Below, one piece after another: positions 1 to 10,513 of a DNA stretch of 64,000 bases. Under the pieces are notes generated by a model that saw only the letters and a list, made by a program, of their open reading frames with translations, did no database searches and was not told where the DNA came from. Source of the DNA: Sipunculus nudus (taxonomy: Eukaryota > Annelida > Sipuncula > Golfingiida > Sipunculidae); the NCBI GenBank assembly GCA_026874595.1, contig CM049315.1, positions 739,501 through 803,500 on the forward strand. Reading direction: 5' to 3'. The translations under genes were made by a program, and so were the position numbers. Each line of letters begins with the position of its first letter. Position 1 is the first letter of the stretch.

Positions 1-639
1 GCGAGTAGTTAAAAATTTCACAGTAAAAGGAAAGTACTATCGTTGTAAGTGAAATGCAATTCTAACAGGTAATTGAATATTTAACTAAAACATGTCCACA
101 GAACTTTCTCACACGGCTACAGATTACGTATTATATTGTAATATATTGTTATTGAATGTAAATATAATGTAATAAATTTAGAAATCTTTTATCGAATCAG
201 GAAATAAACGAAGAATCCAGCCAAACAGAATGAACTGAGGAGACTCATTAGATTTACCTGGTATGGGGAGATGCTAGAGAAAAAATTAAACCATTATAAG
301 ACATACAATATATATATCTGTCTCCTTGTCAGTTTCTGAAGTTACTGAGGGCAGATTTTATGAGACCTGAAAATAAGATTCATTAGAGGATCGAATCCAC
401 TGCGACATGAAAAAGAGAGAAATGTGTTCTTTGGCTAAGAAAATGGCTTGAGCAGTCGTAGAATTGAAACAAATTAAGTCAACCAGGAATATACAAGGGA
501 AAGTTGATCTGTTGAACAGATCTAGTATGTCCCGTGCCTGTTGTGGATAAAGCTGGAAAAAGTTGTAAACACCTTTATGAAATCTGAGATGCGTCAATGT
601 TACTCGTCAAGTATACTCTGAGCTTGAAAACTGCATCAC
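1..639. other. no feature recognised
   Basis: AT-rich sequence with stop codons in all frames except a 79-codon minus-strand frame (358-597) of no recognisable family. I see no repeat unit, RNA gene or transposon end here. Confidence 0.5.
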
Positions 640-1080
640 GGTAATCCATATTCGAACTTGACCCAGCCCTTCATGAAGTAGGTCAATGCTGCTAGTTTGG
701 TGACTGTGCTTCAAATTCTTTTTGAATTATTGCGATACACTTTTTTAAACATTGTTGCCTCCGTGACCTTGCAAAATATTTCAAGGTCATCAATATTCGA
801 ACTCGAATTAGCCCTTGATCAGACGCATCAATGCTGCAAGTTTGGTGGCTGTAAATGAAACCTTTTTTTTGAGCTTTTGCGTAAAATCATTTTAGCATAA
901 TGGCCGCTGTTATCTTGAAAAATGTGTCAAGGTCATCCATGTTTTAGCCCTTCATAAGATGCATCAATGCTGCAAGTTTAGTAGCTGTACTTCATATTCT
1001 GTTTGAGTTTTTGCGTTAACTTCTTACATGTGACGGACGGATGGACGGACGGCACGACGGAAAGACGGACGGACGCTGAC
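640..1080. repeat. degenerate ~125-bp tandem repeat with ACGG tail
   Basis: Three diverged units share the core 'catcaatgctgcaagtttgg' (around 685, 828 and 965), followed by a T-rich segment ending in 'tttttgcg' or similar. The block ends in an ACGG-rich run (1031-1076) with ATGG and CACG interruptions. The same arrangement, diverged non-coding units followed by GACGG repeats, recurs at 57.25-58.2 kb. It is a dispersed repeat family of the window, not coding sequence. Confidence 0.6.
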
Positions 1081-1499
1081 CATTTCTATGAGCCCCGCAG
1101 ACGGAGGCGGCGGGGGATAATAATAACCCAACCATAGTGGGCGTAGTCAAGTAGGCCCACAGGGCCATGCCCCCATCCCCGGTCCTCCCGTTTGGTACTA
1201 CCCGTTATCCCGGGAATCACTTCGTCTAATCAGAAAATTCCTGTGCTGGTGTGGCACTGATGTCAGTTCACATGCAGATACATTGAGCTACAACCTTTAG
1301 CTGAAATATAGAAGTTTGCTAGGAGATAATCCAGAAAACTTTAGCCCCATAAATGAGACGGCTAAGGTGTCTGTGAAACATGTATGCATTACAAATGCAG
1401 TAATTGAGATTTTTTTTTTATCGATAACTCTACACGGCAAATATATTTAAATATATTTTTTATTTCTTCATCTTAGACAAAAGTACTAATTGGAATTAA

Positions 1500-1504
<5 letters not shown>
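1081..1504. other. no feature recognised
   Basis: A G/C-richer patch (1081-1220) continues from the ACGG repeat and then grades into AT-rich unique sequence. No coding or structural signal is visible. Confidence 0.4.

Positions 1505-1545
<41 letters not shown>
1505..1545. repeat. (TA)n microsatellite
   Basis: About 20 uninterrupted TA dinucleotides lie immediately left of the 1549-1680 hairpin. Short Tyr-Ile frames predicted across this run are artefacts of the dinucleotide. Confidence 0.95.
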
Positions 1546-1548
<3 letters not shown>

Positions 1549-1680
1549 GGTACAAATAGCAATCTGGTATGATTGGCAATTGTACCAGTACAGATTGCAA
1601 TTGGGAGTCGTACCAGTGAAAGTCCCAATTGCGATCTGTACTGGTACAATTGCGAAGCGTGCTAGATTGCATTTTGTACC
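1549..1680. mobile_element. 132-bp fold-back element (MITE-like hairpin)
   Basis: The two halves form an imperfect inverted repeat with arms of about 60 bp and a loop of about 12 nt (near cgtaccagtgaa). Each arm begins ggtacaaa and includes caattgtaccagtacagat. The arms differ at roughly ten positions plus a one-base gap. TA microsatellites lie on both sides, so a TA target duplication of Tc1/mariner type is possible but cannot be delimited. If transcribed it would form a long stem like a miRNA precursor. A MITE is the simpler reading; no transposase frame is present. Confidence 0.6.
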
Positions 1681-1715
1681 AAAACATATATAAATATAAA
1701 TGAATAAATAAATAA

Positions 1716-1718
<3 letters not shown>

Positions 1719-1746
<28 letters not shown>
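1719..1746. repeat. (TA)n microsatellite after (AAAT)n
   Basis: About 13 TA dinucleotides follow an aataaata run (1702-1720), on the right of the hairpin element. Confidence 0.9.
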
Positions 1747-2565
1747 AACGTAAAATAAAAGTAATTTCATGTAATATAAATATAATAAAATAATAATTAT
1801 ATAATAATTGTTAAGATAAATAAAGACGTACCTGTGTTCACATAGAGACATTCTAAATGACATTAGATACTAATCGCGTGCACTGGATGTTTGGGTGTCT
1901 CTATACATGCATGCTAGTATTAAGCAACATATGTAGGTCATTTCAAATCAACCGCGCATCTATCACCAGCTGGCCTCACAGTATCATGTGATCTCATTAA
2001 TAACTGGACCCTTGTCAACCATGAAAACACTCGAATTTTTCTTTATGTTTTTATATCAAGCCGCTCATAAACACCCGGGTGTTTATACTGCTCATGTTAT
2101 AGGGGCTGATGAATTAATGAATAAAGGGAAGGGCGTTATAAGACCTATTAAACCTAAAATCTCCGATTAATTATTTAACTGCAAATATATATGGTAAATA
2201 TACTGACCCCTGACAATAATGCTTAAAATTCGTGTATGTATATGAAATATTACTTCTTTAGTTCATTTACACACATTTGAAACTGTTACACATAGTGAGA
2301 CATTTGTTGACACTTTTAAAGGGACATTTAAAAATGTTGGTAAAAGCACGTCTTGTGACTATCAGTAGACACTAGTGTTTTCTACATAAATACGGACGTT
2401 TTATACACGTGGGTATTCAAATATAACACTGGTGTATTGTACAAATCATTAGACGTGTCATCATTTTTTTACAGTGTTTTACAGTGTACAGGGATTCGCT
2501 CTAACCGTTATTGTGTTATATGTTTAATTACGTTTTTTTTAATTAATTTATACTATTAAAAGGGT
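1747..2565. other. no feature recognised
   Basis: AT-rich unique sequence. A 60-codon plus frame (1988-2170) has no recognisable motif and no splice or promoter context that would support it. Confidence 0.4.
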
Positions 2566-3085
2566 ACGGTAGGTAGAGCCACCTGTCTGGTTGATGAGAA
2601 AACTATCCAAAATGGATGTACATGCCAAATTGCAGACCAACACATTGAACCACTCCTGAAATATGAGCAATTTTTACCTAAAGCAAATGTACGGATCGAC
2701 GCAACATAAAAGCAAGTACAGGTGGCGCCACCAGTCTTGATTATGAGATTGAGGTATCCAAGGTCTGTGTACAAGCACAATTTCATGTCAATGGGGCAAA
2801 TCATTCCTGAGAAAAGGGCATTAATATATACTTTAAAAACGATAGGGTAGGTGGCGCCATCTTTCTGTTTTTTTTTTAGAAAAACTTTCCAAGATAGATT
2901 CACATGCCAAATTTCAGACCAATAATTGAACCACTCCTGAGATATGAGCAATATTCACTTAAAGCAAACGTACGGCTGGATACCACATAAAAACGATTGA
3001 AGATGGCGCCACCAGTTTTAAATTCAAGATGGAGGTATCCCAGGTCCATAGTAATACTAAATTTCTGCCCCATCCGTCCATTTGT
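2566..3085. repeat. ~278-bp tandem repeat, two copies, GGTGGCGCCACC motif
   Basis: Two diverged copies start near 2568 and 2846. Shared landmarks are 'attgaaccactcctga', 'gatatgagcaat', 'gcaaacgtacgg' and a GGTGGCGCCACC-type palindrome (exact at 2721-2732, variants near 2850 and 3005). Stops occur in every frame across the copies, so this is non-coding repeat sequence. Related palindromes occur in the next repeat block and at 22780. Confidence 0.7.
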
Positions 3086-3364
3086 TTTTGACTTATAATG
3101 CTTACAGTATTGACAAGTGGCAATGACTGGATATTAAACGGCCAGAAAACAAGAAAAGGACAGAAGATGGCGCCACCTGTCTTCTGCAGAAGTCAACACT
3201 ATCCAAAATTGTCGGTCAACCTGATTTTTTTCACCAATCCATGCATCACTTACCGAGATGTTTATGATTTTGTGTGGTTTCCACCATATATGGCAATATT
3301 TAAGGTCAAAGCGACTCTCAGAGGAAAGGTCATGACCCCATTTTAAATATCATTAATCCCATAA

Positions 3365-3418
<54 letters not shown>

Positions 3419-3900
3419 TAATATAATATAAATCTTTCAATTTGTTTGTGACTTATAATCCTTACAGTACTGTAAAGTGGCAATGATAGGGATATTATTC
3501 GGCAAGAAAACAAGGAAAGGATAATGGGTGGCGCCACCAGTTTCCGGTATATGACCACAATATTTAAGATCTTCGGTTAACTTGAGTTTTGGATCAGTCA
3601 ATGCAAGATTTCTTGAGATATTTAAGAATTTTTGTGATTTCCCCCCAAAAATGGACCTATTCAAGGTCAAGGTAACTCTCCTAGTAAAGGTCATGACCCC
3701 ATTAAAATAGGTTTCGTCCTCTCACCCATATCTATGAACATGTCAAGTTTGGTAAAGATCCGTGAAATATTTTTATCTCGCATGAAAGAAATCTCTGCAG
3801 CGGTTGCGAAGGCGGCGGCGGCGCGACCGCGTCTTAACCATAGCATCCCGGCTTTATCTAGGGATACAACAATAAGAAACACGATCCCTGTTTTAACCTT
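3086..3900. repeat. ~345-bp tandem repeat, two copies, split by a TA array
   Basis: Copies begin near 3088 and 3442 with 'gacttataat.cttacagta' and share 'aagtggcaatga', 'ccagaaaacaag'-like and GGTGGCGCCACC-type sequence (exact at 3527-3538). Each ends with 'ggtcatgacccc'. A TA array (3367-3415) sits between the copies. The block runs on to a CGG-rich patch near 3800-3830. The 82-codon frame at 3098-3346 lies inside a unit and is not conserved in the second copy. Confidence 0.65.
3367..3415. repeat. (TA)n microsatellite
   Basis: About 24 perfect TA dinucleotides between two copies of the ~345-bp repeat. Confidence 0.95.
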
Positions 3901-4389
3901 GTGAATGAGGAGTACAAACATGTAAATTTGTGTTTAAATGGTCTAGTTTTCTTGACGACGTATAAAACGTCATGAACGACGTTATGTAGCGGAAGACATA
4001 CACTTCTGGTAAATTTGTCAAGTTTTGTTAAAGGTTTTGTTATTCCTTAAACGTATTAATTTACATTGAATAACACTAATTTTTGCTTAATTATACATCT
4101 GTTAATTATAATTATTGTATAATTTCTACTTTATTTATTGTAAAAATTGTTAATTCAAGATTTTAAAATACCCCATAAAAACATCGTTACAAGTCTTATG
4201 ACATATACAATCAACTCTGTTCATATGTAAATTTTATTGATGACCCGACATTTTCCAATCCCAGCCCCTATCCATGTCGCATGCTGTCCCACGGAGGGCC
4301 ACATTTTGGACCGAGCGACCCGTGACAAAACGTCATGATATGTATGACGATGATATTCATGCAGTTGCGGCAAATTTTCTGAGTGGCGT
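3901..4389. other. no feature recognised
   Basis: AT-rich sequence containing scattered 'cgtcatga' words but no clear unit, gene or transposon end. Confidence 0.4.
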
Positions 4390-4500
4390 GTATATATATA
4401 TATATATGAGAAACTAAATAAATTCTATAGACTAACTAATTTATTAATCCGAGCTTTCAAGGCACACAGGATTCTTCGTCAGGTGGTGAATGGGAACCGG
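4390..4500 (-). mobile_element. possible Penelope-type 3' tail next to a TA array
   Basis: Read on the minus strand, the segment runs 'cctgacgaagaatcctgtg', then 'ccttgaaagctcgg', then an AT-rich end and a TA array (4390-4407). This order resembles the 3' end of the Penelope-like remnant at 34646-35288, which has 'cctgacgag', a GC stem and 'gaaacag' before its TA array. No GIY-YIG coding sequence is visible here, so the family assignment is an inference from the tail alone. Confidence 0.3.
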
Positions 4501-4554
4501 TAGAGAGGTGTTTTATATAGCAGAGAAATAATGTATGAAGTCCATAATGCAAGA

Positions 4555-5235
4555 AACATTTTACACTTGAACACAAATATAAAACAACTGTGGTATTTCA
4601 AGATGAACGCAGAAGGAAATTATTTCTTCAGTGGTGAGATAAAAGTGGCGGCTAGTTTTATTACAACAGTGACCGTTATTACAAAAGTGGTTGCTCGACC
4701 CGGCCACTATTGTAATAACGTTCACTATTGTAATAAATTTCGTTTTAGGTATAATTAATAACGTGAGAGTGGACTACAACGTTTGGAATATTAAAATTCC
4801 CAAGCATTTCACACTTGAACACAAATAAAAAACAATGGTGGCATTTCAATATGAACAATGAGGGAAATTATTTCCTCAGTGGTGAAATTAAGGAGGCGGC
4901 TAGTTTTTATTACAATAGTGACCGTTATTACAATAGTGGTTGCTCGACCCGGTCACTATTTTAATAGCGTTCACTATTGTAATAAATTTTGTTATCGGTA
5001 TAATTGATGACGTAAGAGTGGATAACAACATTTGGAATACATAATTCGCCAGTAGTTTACACCAGAACACAAATATAAAACAATGGTGACATTTCAAGAT
5101 GAACGATGATAGAATTATTTCTTCAGTGGTGAAATAAAGGTGGCCGCTACTTTTTATTACAATAGTGACCGTTATTACAATAGTGGTTTCTTGACACGGT
5201 AACTAATGTAATAAAGTTCTTTAGTGTAATAACGT
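4555..5235. repeat. 248-bp tandem repeat (2.7 copies) with inverted TTATTACAATAGTG motifs
   Basis: Units start at about 4563, 4811 and 5059, giving a 248-bp period. Each unit contains 'gaacacaaat', 'ttcagtggtga' and a block in which TTATTACAATAGTG-type words on the left face CACTATTGTAATAA-type words on the right, separated by 'ggttgctcgacccgg'. Each unit can therefore fold into a short hairpin. The third unit has lost part of the right arm. Predicted peptides such as HYCNN repeats come from this motif and are not believable proteins. Confidence 0.8.
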
Positions 5236-5344
5236 ATAAGATACAATCTAATGCGACTTTGGGGATACTGTGGATGAATTGTGTTGTTTTTTTTTCGGGA
5301 ATTTCATTTGTTTGGAAGAATCTCGACGAATCTGGGAAAAATTT

Positions 5345-5480
5345 CAACCACTATTGTAATAATTATTACAATAGTGACCGTAATTACAATAGTGGTTGGC
5401 AAAAACTGGCCCTTACCAACCACTATTGTAATAATTATTACAACAGTGAAAGTTATTACAATTGTGGTTGCAACATAGCA
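5345..5480. repeat. palindrome cluster, two 28-bp palindromes
   Basis: CACTATTGTAATAA is directly followed by its reverse complement at 5349-5376, making a perfect 28-bp palindrome. A second copy at 5421-5448 has one mismatch. Further TTATTACAATAGTG-like words follow each one, spaced by 'gaccg' or 'gaaag'. The motif is the one that recurs in the 248-bp units just upstream. This is inverted-repeat-rich DNA; low-complexity frames across it on both strands are artefacts. Confidence 0.8.
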
Positions 5481-6115
5481 TACCTTAAGCATGAACATCG
5501 CCCCTGATTTGTTTTACACAAATGTATGCGTGCACTCTGACGAATAATGGGTCTGATACAATTACAAACTCACATGAGCAAATTTCACAAAAATATTTGC
5601 ATATGGATTTTAAAATTAACAAGAATAATTTATCACGGATATCTCCACATCGCTCTTACCTTTGTATCTTAATGTGTTGACTACATTTGTCTGTTAGATT
5701 GGTATGGGCCAGACCTTTTAGCCTTTTGGAGATATCTGGAAGTCCCTTTTCTGGTGTCGTTTTAATAACACATTGGCTTCAGTCGTTGTTTACACTGCGA
5801 AGAAAAGACAAAAGCTTTGAAGTGCCAGTGGACGTAATTTAAGAAAATGTAAAGTGCCATAGGCCATATTTGTAGTGGGTTTAAGAAATAAATATTTATC
5901 TGTTTGCAGTAACATGAAGTGTTTCTTTGACATCAAAATCGAAATTTCTTCCTATGTCGAGAAATAGTCGTATTGCGTGGACATTTTCTTATAAAATCAA
6001 ACCATCCAAATATCATGCATTGACATGTGTATACTGGCGGTTATAGGAGTTTATGAGAAGGAAGGTATTGTTTCAAATGAGAAAATCATAATAAACTGGT
6101 TATATATAATTTTAT
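5481..6115. other. no feature recognised
   Basis: Unique AT-rich sequence without a recognisable gene, element end or repeat unit. Confidence 0.4.
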
Positions 6116-6392
6116 TAGTTACCTCCGAAAAGGGACATGGGTTATGGTTTTGTCGGCGTTGGTTTGCTGATTGTTTGTTCGTCAGTTAGTAACATTTCTA
6201 AAAAAAATATTTTCAAGGATTTTGATGAAAGTTCTAGTTAAGTAAAAATTGTTAAAATTTCGGGGATGACCTGGATCACCATCTAAATCTAGGATTTTTT
6301 AAAAGAAAGATGCTGCATTTCTGACAATGCCATAAGGGGGTTAATGAGCTGCCTTCGCGGAGATCTGCACTCTCTGAATGCCAATTTCAAGT
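6116..6392 (+). repeat. dispersed repeat family R1, copy 1
   Basis: It begins 'acctccgaaaag', continues through 'tttgtcggcgttggtttg', 'gatcaccatctaaatctagg', 'gatgctgcatttctgacaa' and ends 'gctgccttcgcggagatctg' then 'cactctctgaatgcc'. A second copy lies at 45188-45450 in the opposite orientation, with the same landmarks in the same order. Similar sequences are, to my knowledge, common as non-coding repeats in marine invertebrates. It has no terminal inverted repeat or coding capacity that I can see. The 95-codon frame at 6289-6576 overlaps it and is not believable. Confidence 0.7.
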
Positions 6393-8019
6393 TTGTTATG
6401 TATAGTGCAGTCAACATGGACACAAAATAACACCGGCGTTGATTACGTAACGCTAAACCAGCCGGTAGGTGGGCATATATGATGTTGTATATGAAACTCT
6501 CTGACCTCGAAGACTGTGCAGGTTCGTCAGTTATGTACATATATTTACGTATGTCCAACGCAGGACAAAAACTCAATACAATTATCTCTACAATTGACTC
6601 AAATTTAATTGAAATCCATGAGTATTAATTGAAGAAATTTACAAAAGACAAATGTCCAAACGGTCAAATCTAATTCTTTTGCTTGATGGTGATCCATTTT
6701 TAAATGGCACGAACCGGTCCTTTCCTAATTCACTCTCGTCCGCTGATCATGCCACTCACGAAAATTAATCAATCCAAATCTTGTTGACTCTAATACAGTA
6801 AACTATATTGCAATTTCAAATTCCTTATCGCGTAAAGACATATTCTTAATACATAATAAGAAAAAATGTTATAATTTAGCTGACTTTTTTAGAATTAGGA
6901 ACAATTATGTCATTATGATGTTAGTTTGAAAAGAAATATCATCACTTGGCTTTAAAAAAACTGAAGAAGTAGGTGACCTGCCCGATTGAATGCGCCTTAC
7001 TAAGTTCTGGTACGTGTCTTGTTAACAAGATCAGGAACATGAGAAACACGAGAAAACTTCATTTGATTATAGACGATTTATTTCGTATAAATTTTGATCA
7101 CCCACATATTTCATATAAAATGATCCTCACAAGCATCACACAGGGATACATCATAATGCATTGTTTATTGATAACTTCATGTATATGCGTGAATATGTGT
7201 GTTAGGGGAGATCTTTCATGTGAGATATCTTTGCCGCTTCTGTTAAATAAATACACAGCGGACTTGCTATCAATAGAGTTGAATATGAGAGTTAAATAAT
7301 TTGGAGGAAAACTTCGTTGTATACCATGCTGCACAGTGAAACATTAACTTCTGTTGTTCTTCGATGCATCTCGAGTGAACTTTTGAATATCCCATGTGTA
7401 AGAACAGTTGTTGCTTATTACTCGCTCTGAGATTACATCCTGTCAATGTCCACACATCTGATCGATGTTTACGCTGAAACAAAGGAGGTTGGAATATAAA
7501 TAACATTATTCAGGACTTGTGCTTCTTTATCCCTGGAATCAAGGGAGTCACGTCACTGGCAGCTTTGATCTGGCTCAGAGCAGGAGTAGGACATCATATG
7601 ACGTCATTTGGGGATATGTGCAGATCACAGGTGTGGGTTATAAAAAGCCGCACGGAGCAAGACCCATATACCTCCGGCTGGATACCCCATTGTGTCAATG
7701 TTTCTGAGGTCAGTGAGAAAAACATATTAAATGATCCACACAAATCACTTCTTCCAATAATTTGGGGGTTAATTCCAAAACCTTCTCTTACATTTGCTCG
7801 TCAGCATCTTCAAGCTTAAAAGAAAAGTCATCCTACGATATGTCTAAATGCCTTACCAGACACAATATCACTGTTTAAATGTTATATCGGGTTGTCCAAG
7901 TATATATGATGATTGCATTCTTCACAGAAGCAGAACACATTTTCTGCTTAATACATCTTCACCTATTAGTTCTACTAGCTTAATTTTTTATGGACCATTT
8001 TGTATTTGATATCCAGTCC

Positions 8020-8022
<3 letters not shown>
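6393..8022. other. no convincing gene
   Basis: Several frames of 60-108 codons (for example 6973-7299 and 7517-7819, plus) overlap one another on both strands. None shows a recognisable domain, and many have plain random-frame composition. No transposon ends were found. Confidence 0.4.

Positions 8023-8072
<50 letters not shown>
8023..8072. repeat. (CT)n microsatellite
   Basis: 25 perfect CT dinucleotides. Arg-Glu-rich frames on the minus strand come from this run. Confidence 0.95.
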
Positions 8073-8073
<1 letters not shown>

Positions 8074-8560
8074 AATTCATATCTGTTACCCTTACAGAGT
8101 GCTGATGATTCAGACGATGAACAGTTTTTCTGTTGATAAGTTTCTTCTGTTTTGTTCCAGTAAATTCCGTTACATCCTTCATCGAGGACCACCTTTAAGT
8201 CTCTGTGACGATGCAAATATTTTCGTCATTTTTAATAGTGACTCTTTGCCTTCAAGTATTCTTGTTACTGGGCAATCAACCGCGTCAGACAACGCGATAC
8301 AAGAAATAACTCGTGACCATAAAGGCGGATTTTAGTTTGGTTTTGTGAGTTCACATGTGTCCTTTTATGTTAATTCATTACTCGTAACCTATTGCTCAGA
8401 TAATCGGGTGTTTATCATAATCCCAATGCAACAGAATGGATGGACGTGCAGTATATTCCCCATTATGGCTTGTTTTATGACTTACGTTAGGCCTACCAGG
8501 CATAATGAATGCCGACTGAGACGTGTATACACATGGCGCAACGGCAGCCTTGTTTATAAG

Positions 8561-8563
<3 letters not shown>

Positions 8564-8620
<57 letters not shown>
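8564..8620. repeat. (TA)n microsatellite at a MITE insertion site
   Basis: About 28 TA dinucleotides directly abut the left end of the MITE at 8621, so the element appears to have inserted at a TA within or beside the array. Confidence 0.95.
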
Positions 8621-8623
<3 letters not shown>

Positions 8624-8779
8624 TGAAACCTCGTTGTGTCGAATTCGCTTAAGTCGAATACCCCGCTTATGTCGAAGTTTTAGACTCGATTTTCCGGACA
8701 ACTTTAGTTAAATTATTACCAAAAAAAACCAGCTTGTGTCGAACCTCGGATGTGACTTCGACACAACGAGGTTTCACTG
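8621..8779. mobile_element. 159-bp pogo/Tigger-like MITE with 23-bp perfect TIRs
   Basis: The terminal inverted repeats are identical over 23 bp and start CAGTGAAACCTCGTTGTG. The element is flanked by TA on both sides (8619-8620 and 8780-8781), matching the TA target duplication of the Tc1/mariner/pogo superfamily. The CAGTGNAACCTCG-type start resembles pogo/Tigger ends, from general knowledge. Inside, 'gtgtcgaa'/'ttcgaca' words recur. There is no transposase frame, so mobilisation would have been in trans. Perfect ends suggest fairly recent activity. Confidence 0.85.
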
Positions 8780-8790
8780 TATATATTATA

Positions 8791-9787
8791 CTAGCTGATA
8801 GACCCGGTATACCAGGCTTATTACCGGGGTTAGGGAGATTTATTAACTGAGATGTGAAATGTTGGCTCATTTTATTTTTATTCTAAAAGTTAACAGAAAA
8901 TATAGGTTTTCAGTGGGAAACTAAGATATGAATAAACATTTTGGCACGACTGCAGAATAACTCACGCACCTCTCTGAGGCACAACACTTCTGTGAACAGA
9001 AAACGTTTCTAGGTACAGGTGCTTGTATCTTAATTTTGCCACTTACTTTTAAATTACATGAATCCTTAACATCATACCGTCCGTCCGTATAAACTCATAA
9101 CCTGGTGGAGATAGTGCGTGAGTGATCCTGCAGTCGCTCCAATATTTTTAACATTTATTTTGTGGTTTTGTCCTCGTGGCAAGAAATTTATAGCCCGGTA
9201 TGTTTACCTTGATGACCTGGCCAGTGATGGTGTTGATATTGCGAACCGGAATGAGACGCGGGGGCATTCAGGTTTTCGATGATATTTGACTAGATTCTAC
9301 CGGTGGACGTACAAAGATTATAGGTTGATGTGAGGAACACATGAAAGACTTATTAAATGTACGTTGCAAGGAAACTGTTCCTGAAGAAAGAAACAGAAAT
9401 ATGCATACCTCGTAAGTAGCAGAAGCGGACCCAACGGGACCCCATGCAGAGGGTCCGTATTCATTTTCAACCGCCGCAATTTATTTTCATCGTATCAGAC
9501 AAGTTTTGAGGCCTGAAACCCCCGACACCACCCAAGCCCTGTTCCTGAAATTGGGACCTTGAATTAGGTTTTTTCATTAATCCTCTTGGGTTGAACTCTC
9601 CATTTCATAAAGCAGGAAACATGTGTTTTTCTCTTTTACTGACCACGCACGTGGGTTAAATCCCTAATTGAAAGCAAGCGTTATTCATAAGAAAAAAAGT
9701 CCTTAGTGTTAGAGGTTAAGTGACCACGCGCGGTTATAGAGAACACTGCGAACAAACGTTAACCGAATTCCTTTTATAAGTATTAGA
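8791..9787 (-). mobile_element. non-autonomous Helitron, copy A (minus orientation)
   Basis: Read on the minus strand the element starts TCTAATACTTATAAAAGG (5' end at 9787, preceded by A) and ends with a GC-rich hairpin, CCGGTATACC-type, about 8 nt before the terminal CTAG (8791-8794), followed by T. A 5' TC, a 3' hairpin plus CTRR and insertion between A and T are the hallmarks of Helitrons. It aligns through most of its length with copy B (23906-24863) in the opposite orientation. It lacks the ~130-bp segment near the 5' end of copy B and carries a ~198-bp fold-back absent from copy B. No Rep/helicase frame is visible. Confidence 0.88.
8943..9140. mobile_element. ~198-bp fold-back element nested in Helitron copy A
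   Basis: The ends form a 27-bp imperfect inverted repeat: ggcacgactgcagaataac on the left pairs with the right end (9114-9140), with a few mismatches. The segment is missing from Helitron copy B, whose sequence runs straight through the site apart from local divergence. It also carries a CCGTCCGTCCG run near 9080. This fits a MITE inserted into the Helitron after the two copies separated, or its loss from copy B. Confidence 0.6.
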
Positions 9788-9793
9788 TATATA

Positions 9794-9870
<77 letters not shown>
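9787..9870. repeat. (TA)n microsatellite at the Helitron 5' end
   Basis: About 42 TA dinucleotides with one phase shift near 9801. The array abuts the 5' TC end of Helitron copy A. Confidence 0.95.
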
Positions 9871-9873
<3 letters not shown>

Positions 9874-10104
9874 TCGATCATATCAGCGAGAATATCAGCA
9901 AATGTCCTAAGTCCATCGGTCGGACCTAGGGGTCACAATGTCTAATGACCATCAAGGACGTAAGAATCGCTGGTGCCCTCAGACCCTTGACACATGGAAA
10001 ACATCCCACTCGACCAAGCACTCACTGGCTTGGCACAGCGTGGCGATGACATCCTTATCTCGTAATCGATAATCCCCGACAATCTGATAGGTAATACCCT
10101 CATC

Positions 10105-10106
<2 letters not shown>
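9871..10106. other. 236-bp unique segment between two TA arrays
   Basis: A moderately GC-richer segment framed by TA microsatellites on both sides. It has no inverted ends that I can pair and no recognisable gene. The minus-strand 83-codon frame here starts inside the TA array. Confidence 0.4.

Positions 10107-10153
<47 letters not shown>
10107..10153. repeat. (TA)n microsatellite
   Basis: About 23 perfect TA dinucleotides. Confidence 0.95.
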
Positions 10154-10154
<1 letters not shown>

Positions 10155-10513
10155 TCCTACCAAAGCACCATACGTCTCAGATCCTGACAACATCTCTGGC
10201 CTGTCGTCTTAAAGTCGTATTGTGACCTCTCGCTCTCTGTCTGAATAATTAATAGGCACGTCACCTTAGAAGTCTGAGTGTGAAAACAATGTGCTTGGAC
10301 TTTCCTTGTCTTTGAAGTCATAGACCAAATCCATGCTTCTATTGAAAAGTGTTTTGATAAGTCTGACAAGAATTAAAATTCCATCATGTCATGAATGAAT
10401 AATAGCTGAAATCAAACAGAACACCTGGGTTTCCTAAATCTAATTCCCATGCCTAATACCGATACACGATGAAGCGTACAATACATTAAATATGTGAAAC
10501 TACTCCTATACGG

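Noticed and set aside
1490-1863. Frames rich in Tyr-Ile repeats on both strands, also at 8345-8711, 9942-10193, 14153-14425, 16003-16245, 35177-35401, 55280-55540 and 60715-60999
   Set aside because: They are produced by TA microsatellites, which are open in several frames; no domain outside the dinucleotide part.
5259-5507. Frames with HYCNNYYNS- and TIVIIITIV-type repeats
   Set aside because: Generated by the palindromic TTATTACAATAGTG motif, which is open on both strands; non-coding inverted repeat.
7517-7819. Two overlapping plus frames (100 and 62 codons)
   Set aside because: Neither shows a recognised family; overlapping alternatives of this length are expected by chance in this much sequence.
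7980-8216. Arg-Glu repeat frames on the minus strand
   Set aside because: Translation of the (CT)n run; not a real RE-domain protein.
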